From Perkinsus olseni (Eukaryota; Perkinsozoa; Perkinsida; Perkinsidae), in NCBI GenBank assembly GCA_013115135.1, contig JABANP010000294.1:1-64000 (forward strand): DNA of 64,000 nt, written 5' to 3'. Shown here in pieces: positions 35,204 to 46,469 of the stretch. The number at the start of each line of letters is the position of its first letter. The stretch's first letter is position 1. The position numbers and the translations under genes were made by a program. The notes beneath the pieces are model-generated. The model saw nothing but the letters and a program-made list of their open reading frames with translations. It had not been told where the DNA came from and did no database searches.

Positions 35204-37496
35204 ATGGCATCTCTACTCGTCGCTGCCCAGGACCTCCTGGTGAAGTGTCGATCAATTTTCCGGTCGCACCGAACACTCATCTTCGTGAGCGGTATAGCCT
35301 CAGTACTTGCCTTCAAGGCTCTTAGGCTCGTAAAACGTACCAAGGTGGATCTTCATGCAGTCTTCGGTGGACCAAATCACGTAAGATATGTTGCTCCAGC
35401 CGCGCTCAGTTCTTGTGGTCTGCTAGCTAGTAGTGAGGTCTTCCAGGAGTGCTAATTATCACTCAGGCTGTGATTTTCGCAGTTACTTCCTATCATTGGC
35501 TTCATACCAAAGTCATTGGATCATCTCTGGCATGCTTTGGAGATCTATGCGGATACATACGGTGACATATACCATATCAAGTGAGAGTACACACTTCTGC
35601 CATCGATTCTTCCGATTCGGGTGGCATCCGATGATTGCTCAATCGCCTTGGATGAGCGTACGCTCAGGAAGGGCAGCGCCGGTGCCTACCGGGGGTAACG
35701 GTTCTGCTTTCAGGCTTGTCGGCACGGACGTGGTAGTTGTGTCCAAACCAGATTTGATTCGTCAAGTCTTGAATGAACGCCCGAAGACCTACATCAGGCC
35801 AATCAATAAGAAGAAGATAATGCCAATCCCGGGTATGTTCAACACGGAGGGTGAAGAGTGGAAGCGGAACAGACGGTTGGGTGCCCCGGCCTTCAACGAC
35901 AACAACTCGGACGCCATGGTACCCGATATGTCCGAAGTTGCATTGAAGCTGGTAGGCTGCCAATCTCCGTCTTCCCTCCACCTCCGGATATTCAGGTACG
36001 TCAGTTGAAGTCCCTCAGTCAGAACGGCCGTATCGTTTGGCGTCCCACAGAATGGCTTCCCCTCTGCACCCTCGATGTCTTATGTGTAACCACATTCGGG
36101 CACGACTTCGATTTTTTAAATCTCGATGCTGAGCGCTGTGCCTCGGGTAAGTTCTACGGTAAGTAATAACATTAATAATAATTCTATCGTGGAGTGTTCG
36201 CTCTGACAATATCATCGTGGGAAATGCTAGCTCATTTTGAAATAATCTGAAGTATGCTGCGAAGGCCAGTCCCTGGGGTACGGTGCTAAAAACCTTTTGT
36301 ACAGTGCTTGTTCAGGAGCTGCTGTTGTCCGTCAATCTGGAGAGGTTCAGCAGGCGATGGCGGACGCCCTGGCCGGCTCGGGTTACGCTGCACGGCTCCG
36401 CCGTTTCCCCTGGATGACACGGGATAGATTCCCTTGGAACCTTAACCCAATGATCAAAAAGGTCAGGTGCTCGCTGTTGGAGGTTTCGTCATTTCTCGTC
36501 GTCAGATGCACACGGGAGTGAAGCGGCTCAACAGAATCTGCGATGAGATTATCGGCAGTCGACGGGCTGAGCAGCAAGCGGCGGCAGGAGGAGGACGGCT
36601 GGAGCGACGCGACTTGCTCGACAAGCTCCTGCATCTTGACCCGGTGGACCTGCGAGGAAACCTCGTCACGTGAGCTCTTCTTGCCGACCCACCAGTTTTT
36701 GTCCGTTTCGGGCTCGCTACCGATATCTTAGAGCGCCACTGGAAGAGAGGTTGTAGCATCGTGGTACACACTGCACTACTCGTCATCAGGTTCTTGATCG
36801 CTGGTAGTGATACCACCTCCATGACGCTTTCGTGGTGCCTCTACTATCTGTCCCTCAACCCCTACATCCAAGTTAAGGCCAGGGCCGAGGTGGATGCCCT
36901 CAGACATGACCCCAAGACGATAGCAGACCTCAACCAGCTACCCTACGTTGAGTGCTGCATACTCGAGACACTCAGAGTGAGCCATCGTGAACTCGTGTTA
37001 AGGTATTTTGGGTTTTTGTCAGCTGCAGCCCCCTGGTCTGTTTCTCCTCAATGAGTGCATTGCTGACACTTCAATCGAGGGGCATCGGATCCCCCGTGGG
37101 ACTGTCGTCGCTACGCTTCTACATAAGGCCATGGCGGCCGAAGCTCAAGGCGGCACAACCTTTGGGTGAATACTCGGGTGGCCTCTCGCGATGTTCGTTC
37201 CTGGAAAGTACTCTCTCGCTAATGGCGTATATCTCAGGCCGGAACGATGGCTCACCAATGATGGCGTGTCGATAGACCAGTCTCTTGTACGTGACCATCT
37301 CGCATTTGGGGGAGGCCCTCGTCAGTGCCCCGGGCAGAATATGGCCATCAAGGAGGCCACGACAATATTAGCTCTGATTTTAAGACATTTTGATGATATA
37401 AAACTCAATCATTCGCCCAACTGCGTTCACGGTAAGGCCACCTTCACCTATGGGCCTGAGAACCTTGAGCTGCAAATGTATCAACGATCTTGCTAG
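35204..37496 (+). CDS. Cytochrome P450, copy 1 (9 exons, 520 aa, intact)
   Basis: Exons: 35204-35380, 35483-35580, 35714-35951, 35996-36146, 36316-36461, 36506-36669, 36790-36976, 37023-37165, 37238-37496, totalling 521 codons in frame. The ATG is chosen because the P450-3 start aligns with it; the frame is open further upstream. Residues ~29-48 form a membrane anchor. Then LLPIIGFIPKS (hinge), EEWKRNRRLGAPAF (helix C), AGSDTT (helix I oxygen-activation site), ETLR (ExxR) and FGGGPRQCPG (haem-binding Cys). A microsomal monooxygenase is expected; the substrate is unknown. The in-frame TGA at 37168 lies in a 72 bp intron whose GT and TCTCAG ends are conserved in the other copies. The exon 4 donor used by the paralogues is lost here (GT to CT), so the exon runs to the next GTAAG. 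Confidence 0.85.
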
Positions 37497-38009
37497 ATGA
37501 CTGTGCTCTCGCGCAGTCATCCCTCTCCATCTTGTCATGTTTCATTTTCTCCTCGGTAGGCTTTGCATATCGTTCATTGTTAATTCGTGACTCATTATGG
37601 GTGTCGGCATGATAGGCGGCATGCTTGCAGTGCATTGATGCTCGGATTGGCTCAACTGAGGTACACTCTGCGCTGAAGTCGCCCCTTCTCCTCTGTGTAT
37701 GGTTCGGCGATAGAGTGACTCTACCAGGCATTCGGGGCTGTGACAGCCCGGCTGTCAGGCACGGGACGGATCGAACCGGGTCATCCATCCCGGGGAACCC
37801 CAAGTTCCTGGAACGAACTTAGCCGGATAGCCGCACACAACAGGATGAATCATCCCAGATTCTGGGATTATTCTGAATTAGAAGTAACTCTGGAACCATT
37901 AGGTGCCAGAGCGGTTCTGGTGATAAGTAGATGCCGAATACCTTCTCCGAGAAGTAAGCAACTCAATCCAAGGCCTTGTTCTTAGGAATATATTCGTTTT
38001 AAAGACTGG

Positions 38010-38040
38010 GGTTCATCCACTCATAATGAGTGGATGAACC
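38010..38040. repeat. Palindrome, 15-bp arms, 1-base centre
   Basis: Arms 38010-38024 and 38026-38040 are perfect reverse complements around A at 38025. It is immediately followed by a 7+1+7 palindrome at 38041-38055 that copies part of the same arm (ATGAGT), as if reused in a second event. GACT(G)GG/CCCAGTC near 38003 and 38068 encloses both. Confidence 0.9.
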
Positions 38041-39871
38041 AATGAGTGACTCATTGAGCGGATGAATCCCAGTCTCAAGCTGAGCTCAGCAACGAGTCGA
38101 TTGAAGCTAGAAGTGTCAAATGAAAGAAAACATAAATCCGAGGATCTAGTACATCAAAGTATGACGATGCTGGTATGACGAGAGTGTCAAAGGACTCCTT
38201 AGAACTTACTAGCGGCAAGGTAGCACAACTGTCGGGCGATCATCATGACACAGACAGTAGCGCACGCCAAAGGTGGCAGCAGTCTGACGGTCAGACTCTG
38301 ACCGCTCGGGACAAGGGAACTGTGAGCTCGGAATAGTTACGTGACGTTCCTCACGTCGATTTCAGAACCCGATGGTTCTATCCCCGAGCTGGGGGGTCGG
38401 TGCTACCGACGGTACTACCGCCGGTAGTACCGACCCAGGACCGACTCGGTAGGCCCAGACTTAATACGCTAGGAAATGTAGTAAACAATCGCCAAAGTAC
38501 ACACGTGGTAGCGTAAGCGCTCCTCTGGCCCAAAGGCTTTGGGCAACATCGTCTTTCTGTCCATTCTACAAACGCCGACACTTGTCAAAATCTAGCGCTA
38601 GGGCTAATCTTTCGGCAACAATATACAGAAAGCGCGCGCCGCTCAATATCTTCTTTGGACAACTGTTGGCTAAAGCTTCGCTTAGGGAGAGTACTGGACA
38701 TGTTTTTTGGACACTTCTCGCGTGTCGACTTGTCCAAAGGGCCTCCTCCACGTCAATTGGGGAGAAAACTGAGAAAAGATGTCCGGTGACATTTCGACAA
38801 GTATCGAGACCCACTATTGCAAGTTGCAATTTGCAACAACCTTGTCGAAAGGTGTACTTCGGAGATTTTCGACAGCTACCTGCCGAGTTGTCCAAGACCC
38901 CTTGTTCAAACTACTTGTTCGTCGACAGTTATCTGTCCAAAAGTGTCGATTTCTTGGAAGAAGTAGTCTTTGATACTTCAAATTTGGCCGTCGAAGCAGT
39001 TTCAATGAGGCTCGGACAGTAGGGCTGCGAAACTTTAGCTCCCTGTAGACGGCCTACGATGGACGTTCGTTTCGTTCATTCCCAACTCATCGTAACTCTT
39101 TCAACCTCGAATTAATACCATAGATTGCTCGATTTCAGATACCTTTTCAGATAGCCGTGATTTCGGTACTTTTTCGCGCTTACTCTTCAACTCAATTCTT
39201 ATCAAGATAGATAACCTACCTTGCTTATTTGTACTACACAGGCTGCAGTGCATATCTAGACGGCACGAACATTGCTGATTAGCTGCTCCTAAATTACTCT
39301 CATTAGCATCAACTTCACTAACACGATACTTCAACATCTACAAGTAATGGTAGTGAGTTATGTTAAGTAAGTATTAACAAATGGTTCAGCAAACACTACA
39401 AGGAGGTCACCCGAACGAGGTTCAGGCCTTGGCAAGAGGTAGTTGTGAGACATGCCCTGTGAGGGTACTACCCTCAGGGTAGCTCGACCTCAAGCCTCGG
39501 CCTGTATTCCCCTAGCAAAACTCTCAATTACCTCGACCGCGGGGAGCTGCTACGTGACCGGCGTTACGACTCGTAACTTACGAGATACCTTAGTGTTTAC
39601 CCCTACCACGTGCGTCCGACGCACTCGACGCACTGCGTCGCAGCAGTACCGTGGGAGGATCGATTGAACATTCTCATCCAGTGGGAGTGCTTGAGCGACA
39701 ACTCGCCGATCTTCAAGAGATGGACAAGCACAAATTTTAGCGCCTCGCCACTCCTCTTACCACTTAGCGAACGTATCACTGTCTTCGGCAGGATCCTGCA
39801 GTATATTCAACTCGCAGTTGTGCTGCCGACAGTAAGCAATATTCTGCCGGATATTTCGCAGAACGCGCCGG

Positions 39872-39896
39872 TTCTCGTGCTGATTCAGCACGAGAA
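39872..39896. repeat. Palindrome, 12-bp arms, 1-base centre
   Basis: Arms 39872-39883 and 39885-39896 are perfect reverse complements around T at 39884. It lies 37 bp before the larger palindrome at 39934. Confidence 0.9.
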
Positions 39897-39933
39897 TCGT
39901 TTCGAATGTAAGAATGCTTACTGCTCGGATTTT

Positions 39934-39978
39934 TTCTAGCGTTTCGAATTCAGCACTGCTGAATTCGAAACGCTAGAA
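39934..39978. repeat. Palindrome, 22-bp arms, 1-base centre
   Basis: Arms 39934-39955 and 39957-39978 are perfect reverse complements around C at 39956, the longest perfect example in the window. Able to form a long hairpin or cruciform. No gene within about 900 bp. Confidence 0.92.
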
Positions 39979-40859
39979 TGACCTAAAGTAACACGCTGGT
40001 CATATCCCCAAACTGTGCCATAGCCAGAGAGACGAGCCCTTCCATATAGTTTCCCCGATGGACATCATTTGACTCAGCCTTTTGTTGGTTGTACATACGA
40101 GGATCAATTGAGAAGATGGGACCGGTATCCGCTATGCGAATGCTATGCGAACAGTGGGGAGCGCATAGCAGGTTGAATAAAATATCCCAGGCCCCTTCCA
40201 GTATTTGGACTGCTGTACCAATAGGCTGCTATGGACGTAATCCAAGATAAATTGCAGACTCTGCAATGCAGAGACCCGAGTGTTCCACTGATTGTCTTAT
40301 GCTGCTGGTACAACGACCACTGGTCGTTCACATGCCCATTCCAGACAACATAAGGAAACAATCTGTTCAATTTCTCGAGCTTTGACGATCTGATGGCCTT
40401 TTATCGTGTTTCGTCCACAACCACGAGGACTCATCAGTGGTCTTCTAGGGAAGGTGTCCCTAAGGTCAACCAGAGACCATGTTCAATGGTGCCACTCATA
40501 AATAGGACGCATCAGGCAATAGGCACTATTGGATAACCCAACACCGTATTCAACGAGAGAGTAACCACAGTAACTAAGTTACTGTAACTTATTGGACGAT
40601 ACAACTAAATTATGGTGTACACAAGGCTAATTATAGAGTAAGATGACCAAACACAAGGTTTAGATCGTCACAACCCTCCGTACTGAGGGAATCCGCATCA
40701 TCAAGGCAACGGCACAAGGCGTCATAGAGGGTAGCTCAGTATGGAGTGTGTCGAGAAAAGTCCCTCGGCCGCAATCACAGATGCATCAACAACGAAGACC
40801 TCGATTGGGGTGGCGTCCTCTTTGAATACCACTATATTTCTAGGGGATCTACTCCTCAG

Positions 40860-41645
40860 GGGCTCTGCTGGGGCGGCTCCTTCAGGGGCGGCTGCTGTCC
40901 GTCGATCCAGTCTTCAGGGCGGTTCAGCAGGTCATAGCGGACATCCTGGCTGGCTCGGGTTACGCATCACGACTTCCCCCCTGGATGACACGGGATAGAT
41001 TCCCTTGGAATCTCAATCCAGCTAAGGCCAGGGCGGAGGTGGATGCCCTCGGCCATGACCCCAAGACGATAGCGGACCTCAACCAGCTACCCTACGTAGA
41101 GTGCTGCATACTCGAGACCCCCAGAGTGAGCCATCGTAAACTCATGTTGAGGTATTGTTGGTTTTTGTCAGCTGCAGCTCCCTAGTCTGTTCCTTTTCAA
41201 TGAGTGCATTGCTGACACTTCAGTCGATGGGCATCGGATCCCCCGTGGAACTGTCGACGCCGTGCTTCTACACAAAGCCATGGTGGCCGAATCTCAAGGT
41301 GGCACAACCTTCAGGTAATTCACCGAATGACCTCTTGCAGTGTTCATGCTTGGAAACTGGTCTTCGGGTAGTGCAGTCTATCTCAGGCCGGAGCGCTGGT
41401 TTATCCGCGATAGCTCTGCGATAGATCAAGCTCGTGTACGTGACCATCTCGCATTTGGTGCGGGCCCTCGTCAATGCCCCGGGCAGAATATGGCCCTCAG
41501 GGAGGCCACGATAATATTAGCTCTGATTTTAAGGCATTTTGATGATATCAAGGTCAATCATTCGCCCAACGGCGTTCGTGGTAAGGCCGCCTTCACCTAT
41601 TGGCCTGAGAACCTTGAGCTACGAATGTATCAACGATTCTTTTAG
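40860..41645 (+). pseudogene. Cytochrome P450, copy 2, 5'-deleted remnant
   Basis: Exons 1-4 are missing. The remnant begins with a decayed exon 5 (to MTRDRFPWNLNP at about 41015) fused directly to the middle of exon 7 (AKARAEVDALGHDPKTIADL), so exon 6 and the helix I motif are deleted. ExxR is changed to ETPR (41114-41125). The exon 8 equivalent and last exon follow, with haem motif FGAGPRQCPG and a normal stop at 41645. The fusion point lies at the shared AACC.CAA..C.A/GCTAAGGCC context, consistent with a simple internal deletion. The final exon remains open, so decay may be fairly recent or part of it may be reused. Confidence 0.8.
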
Positions 41646-41849
41646 ACGGTTGTACCCTCACTAAGTGCTTGTTCATTGTCACCTTCAACTGTTGCGTTTC
41701 ACTCTCTTCTGATTGAAGCTCCGAAATCCGAGAAACGATCTGCGCTGGAGTCGGCCCTTTGTCCCTGTGAATTGATGCTCGACTGATCAACTGCTGAAAC
41801 GGTCGCGCAGTTGTGTCGCTCTGAGAATAGCAGCGGGAAGATTTCCGGT

Positions 41850-42135
41850 ATGGCTCAAGTTGACCCCCCGAAATTGTTGTCCTTATCAGCGAAATTGACT
41901 TCCTTAACCATGAAACTGTGTGCCTTATTCGCGGAATTGAATTCCTTATAATAAGGACCTCGAATAAGGACCTTATTCGAGGCCTGCCGCTAAAATGACT
42001 TCTTTATCCGCCAATTGTATCCCCTCATCTCGACCCTACCGCCAATTCGCTGTCTCAACGACCCGCCAACGTGAAATCCTCGACCCCCATATAGGCTACG
42101 GCCTTATCCGCCAAATAGGCTTCTGAATGGTATAG
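41850..42135. mobile_element. Second copy of the minisatellite element, one diverged unit plus terminal repeat
   Basis: 42111-42135 is identical to the right 25-bp end of the element at 22299-22323. Just before it, 42045-42110 aligns with one minisatellite unit (GTCTCAAC, then TCCTCGACCCCCATATAGGC and TATCCGCC) but without the CAA expansion. Upstream, 41880-42050 holds several diverged copies of a CCTTAT(C)CGCCAATTG-like motif and a perfect 12+1+12 palindrome (41958-41982). No left terminal repeat is found, so the copy is truncated or one-ended. Confidence 0.65.
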
Positions 42136-42559
42136 AACCTATGAAGTAGATATCTACTCTACTAAGCTCCAGCTGTTTGAGCCACGCCAAGCTGTACTCG
42201 GTTAAACCACTGAAAATTGGGTGACCGATAAGAACCGGGTAAATGTAGAAACCGGGGTGCTTCCGCCATTGACTGTTCGGTAGGCAGGAAGCCGCTTGAC
42301 GCCGTATCCACTGCTGGTATCTTAGCCTCACTCTCAGCAAAGAAAGGGCTGCGTTCAGCGGCGCTGAATCAGCGCACACCAGGAGTCTGGCCCTTAAGAG
42401 TCGTTTCGCTAGCTCTAGCTTCATTGAATGCTTCGTTTGAGTATGTGGCGCGCCCTTCTTCTCTGCTGTGGCCCAAGACCTTTGGGCACTTACTAAAGGT
42501 GGTCACTCTCGGATAGCGCTAACATGATATTCGCTATTCAGCAAATTCTGGAACTCTCT

Positions 42560-43150
42560 TCCGGCGCTCAGATTCCCATTCTATTTGGACGCACCCGTTC
42601 TTCTCAAGTACGTCACCGTGCTCTATGTCACTCGTGGCGAGCGCGGGTTCTGATGTTCACTATAGCTAAAATTGTTAGGTGCGCATACACAGAGTCCCTC
42701 GGAGGACAGGTTTCTGGCTCTCTCCAGCCCTGTTCAGAGTTGGGGTCTAGCCAATGGGTCACGACAAGCATCTCGTCGTGGAGCAACATGTGATTGCGTC
42801 GTGCAAGCAGTTTACCTCTCTCGAGGGATTAACCAGCACGACGCTCATGTTCAAAATGTAGGGGAGTCATTCGCCTCAAAATCTGCAGTTGAAGTTCATA
42901 CTCACGGTGAGTTACTGTGAAGGCTTTACAGTAAAGCAGCTTCACTTGAGCATAGAGGTATCTATCAACCGCTGTAGATAAGCGCGGATCCCTGGCGGAG
43001 TTGCAAGGGGGCCTCTAGGCAGTTGCCTTGTTTGTCTAGGCCTGAAAACGCTCCTGCTGGCGAATTCAAAGGACTTGAACATCAGAGCCCCTGTTGCTGG
43101 AATTTCTTCCCGAAGTCTGCTCCCATTCTGGGAGCCATGGTCTACTGGAG
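42560..43150. repeat. Duplicated P450 upstream region (copy A)
   Basis: This region aligns with about 55740-56250, upstream of P450-5, over most of its length (for example GTGATTGCG, ACCAGCACGA, CATTCGCCTCAAAATCTGC in both). The duplication therefore includes several hundred bases of upstream DNA as well as the gene. Small indels separate the copies. Confidence 0.8.
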
Positions 43151-43200
43151 CCGCTCGGATTTCTCGAGAAACCTTTCAGTGTTCGACATTCATCCTGTAT

Positions 43201-45510
43201 ATGGCATCCCTACTCGTCGCTGCCCAGGACCTCCTGGTAAAGTGTCGATCAATATTCCGGTCGCACGGAACACTCATCCTTGTGAGCGGTATGGCCTCAG
43301 TACTTGCTTTGAAGGCTCTGAAGTTCTTGCAACGTACCAAGGTGGATCTTCATGCAGTCTTCGGTGGACCAAATCATGTGAGTCCCTGGATCTCGACCCT
43401 CTGTTTTTATGGACCGAATAGGGTCGCTTTTGACAGTAGCGGACCCTTTTCACTAGGTTATGCAATAGCCTATTGGATAATCTAGTAAAAAGAAGAATTC
43501 AATTGTGGCCTGTTAGCGTTAACACAAACTGTACGCAACTCTCTCTGACAGTTCCTTCCTATCCTGGGCTTCATACCAAAGTCGATGGATCATTTCGCCC
43601 GTGCCTTGGAGATCTATGCGGACACGTACGGTGATGTTTATCACATCAAGTGAGCGTTTCAATCTCCTGCTTTCGCTGCTCTGTGGTTCACATCAGTGTT
43701 AAGCACACGCTTCTGTGACTTTGTGACGGCGGTCTGTTGTCTCTTAGGATTACTGGAATGAACGTGATCGTCTTGTCCAAGCCTGAGTTGGTCAGACAAG
43801 TTTTGGATGAGCGCCCGAAGACCTTCATCAGGCCCTTCAACAAGCACAAAATAATACCTGTCCCGGGAATGTTCACTACAGAGGGTGACGCGTGGAAGCG
43901 GAACAGGCGGTTTGGTGCGCCGGCCTTCAACGACAAAAATTCAGCGGCTATGGTACCCGACATGTTGAGAGTATCATTGAAGCTGGTAAACGACCGATCA
44001 CCCCACTCACCCGGTGCTCCGGTTCGCGTCCAGGTACGTCAGTTGAAGTCCCTCAGCCAGGACGGCCGTATTGTTTGGCGTCCCACAGAATGGCTTCCCC
44101 TCTGTACCCTAGATGTCTTATGTGTTACCACCTTAGGGAACGACTATAATTTTTTGAATCCCGATGGTAAGCAGATGCTTCGGGTGAGCTTGGCGACGTC
44201 ATCGCGGATGCTCATTACTCTGCTTCATTCGATGCTACTGCACTCCCCCGAGCAGCCTGAGCTCTGCCAAGATCAGTAGATCATTCGACTGCGTGAGTAA
44301 CGCAGTGTGTGACGCAGTGCTTTCTCAGGTCTCCGTCTTGGTAGCCGATCTGGGAAGGTCCAGAGGGCGATAGTAGATACCCTGTCCGGGTCGGGTTATG
44401 CCGTTCAGCTCAGTTCCTTCCCGTGGATGACACGGGATAGATTCCCTTGGAACCTCAACCCAATGATCAGAAAGGTGAGGCGCTCGCTGTTGGTGGTTTC
44501 GTCATTTCTCGTCGTCAGATGCACACGGGAGTGAAGCGGCTCAACAGAATCTGCGATGAGATTATCGGCAGTCGACGGGCTGAGCAGCAAGCGGCGGCAG
44601 GAGGAGGGCGGGTGGAGCGATGCGACTTGCTTGACAAGCTCCTGCATCTAGACCCGGAGGACCTGCGAGGAAACCTCATCACGTGAGCTCTTCTTGCCGA
44701 CTTACAAGCTCTTGCCCGCTTCGGGCCCGCCACTGATAGCTTAGAGCGCCACTGGAAGAGCGGCAGGGGTTGTAGCATCGTGGCATACACCACTTGCCGT
44801 CAGGTTCTTGGTCGCTGGTAGTGATACCACGGCCATGACAACCTCGTGGTGCCTCTACTATCTGTCCCTCAACCCCCACATTCAAGCTAAGGCGAGGGCC
44901 GAGGTGGATACACTCGGCCATGACCCCAAGACGATAGCAGATCTCAACCAGCTACCCTACGTTGAGTGCTGCATACTCGAGACACTCAGAGTGGGCCGTC
45001 GTTAAATCAGGCGAAGCTGTGATGGATTCTTCTTAGTTGCAATCCCCGAGTGTATTTCTCCTCCATGAGTGCGTTGATGACACCTTGCTCGATGGGAAGC
45101 CAGTTCCCGCTGGTACTGTTGTGGCCGTACTTCAACACCAAGTGATGGTGTCGAAATCTCAAGGCGGCACGATCTACAAGTACTTAGTTCAGTGGCCCGT
45201 CGCGTTCACTGCCTTCGAATACCATTCCCTCGGATATGTCGTGAATCTCAGGCCGGAACGTTGGTTCACCAATGATGGCGTGTCGATAGACCAGTCTCTT
45301 GTACGTGACCACCTCGCATTTGGGGGAGGCCCTCGTCAGTGCCCCGGGCAGAATATGGCCATCAAGGAGGCCACTATGATAATGGCTCTGATCCTAAGAT
45401 TTTTTGATGATATTAGACTTAATCATTCACCCTCATGCGTTCGAGGTAAGGTCACCTTCACTTATGGGCCTGAGAACCTCGAGTTACAGATGTGCCAGCG
45501 AGCCGATTAG
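43201..45510 (+). CDS. Cytochrome P450, copy 3 (9 exons, 514 aa, intact)
   Basis: Exons: 43201-43377, 43552-43649, 43748-43985, 44034-44166, 44329-44474, 44519-44682, 44804-44990, 45037-45179, 45252-45510, totalling 515 codons with exon lengths mostly identical to P450-1. It has a membrane anchor near residues 30-48, FLPILGFIPKS hinge, DAWKRNRRFGAPAF (helix C), AGSDTT (helix I), ETLR and FGGGPRQCPG haem loop. The last intron is 72 bp, a multiple of three with no stop, so its retention would insert 24 residues rather than truncate. The exon 7 donor is GTGGGC. Expected microsomal monooxygenase of unknown substrate. Closest in sequence to P450-5, which is its decayed segmental duplicate. Confidence 0.85.
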
Positions 45511-45757
45511 TCGCTTTTTCATGTTCGGTTTGCTTGCACATCCCCTCCTTTTCTTTCGGCTACGAGTAGCGTTGATAATTGGCTCGTGCCGGCTATCATG
45601 GCTAACTTCCCATCGTGAGGAAATATGAGTCAGCGAGCCTATTAAGGCCTTAAGCTTGATGTGATGCTGCAACTTGACGCACCAGTCACCGCGAACGACA
45701 AGACCAATAGCGACAAAAAATAGCTCTATGGCTGCTATAGTATGACAATGCCGACCA

Positions 45758-45810
45758 AGTGACGATTATTCGGTGTTCTCATGCCATGGAAATAGCGAAT
45801 AATCGTCACT
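45758..45810. repeat. Inverted repeat, 15-bp arms, in the P450-3 3' flank
   Basis: Arms 45758-45772 and 45796-45810 are perfect reverse complements with a 23-base spacer. The matching 3' flank of P450-5 (about 58793-58834) has the right arm only, so the left arm lies in an insertion of about 40 bp specific to this copy. Confidence 0.8.
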
Positions 45811-46360
45811 AGGTGCAGAAGGGTAACGGATTAAATAAATATGGATTCCACCTCAAGTTCAAACTGACAAGGGGAAAATTCGCTCTCGTGAAAATATCAC
45901 GAGAGGGGAATCTCGTGATATTGAAGATTCCACACATCTGGAACCTCAATCCAATGATCAGAGAGTGCTTGCGAGCACATGTGGTACTCGCAAGAAGAAC
46001 AAAATCACAACCAGGCTTGATTCAAGCCGCTTGACAATACACGGTCAAGATTGACCAGTGCCAATCCAACTCATGTAATGCGTCGCCTGTACCACATACT
46101 CCGCGACTCAATCGAAGTTCGAGCCCTTAATATAGCACTTTCAACTCGGATATTTCCGACACGGAAGTGCTGTGTACATCGGGCAACATACTCAGACCAT
46201 AGAATATATTCACGAAGACGAATTCCATCCGATGAAACGAGCAACCCGGCAAACTTGCAAATTTCCACTCCGTTCCACTACCGTAAAAAGTCGATTCTTT
46301 ACCTAGTTTGATCCGACAAAAACTGGGAGGTGCAAAATAAATTCCTCCAGTACGAGCACC

Positions 46361-46442
46361 TGACAGCGGCAGGATTCAATCCTGCGCAGGCTGAGCTTAG
46401 TGGATTTCGAGTCCACCTCCTTAACCACTCGAACGCCCTGGC
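46361..46442 (-). tRNA. tRNA-Ser(CGA)-like sequence, probably a pseudogene
   Basis: Read on the minus strand: a D-arm-like CGAGTGGTTAAGG, a perfect anticodon stem (GTGGA/TCCAC) around CTCGAAA giving anticodon CGA, a long variable arm, and a T stem GCAGG/CCTGC. The acceptor stem has two mismatches in seven pairs, and the T loop reads ATTGAAT in place of TTCGAAT, weakening the B box. A second, more degraded copy follows at about 46500-46590. The order and the shared 3' flank suggest a duplicated or retroposed tRNA. Confidence 0.55.
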
Positions 46443-46469
46443 ATTTTGAGTTTCTCGTTTAGTAGGGAC

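Larger units (their letters stand above)
37497..40859. other. Intergenic, dense in single-base-centre palindromes
   Basis: No supported gene in 3.4 kb. The 146-codon frame at 38582-39022 lies in a stretch repeating TGTCCAAA/TGTCGAAA-type motifs on both strands and has no family features. The region holds at least 18 palindromes with a one-nucleotide centre, including 38010-38040, 38410-38432, 39872-39896 and 39934-39978. Confidence 0.55.

Noticed and set aside
37166..37170. In-frame TGA disabling P450-1
   Set aside because: It is part of a GTGAAT splice donor; copies 2 and 4 have GTAA at the same place, and splicing to the conserved TCTCAG restores the frame to the stop at 37496.
38582..39022. 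146-codon protein gene on the plus strand
   Set aside because: The frame runs through an array of short direct and inverted motifs, with no family features, homologous exon or splice context.
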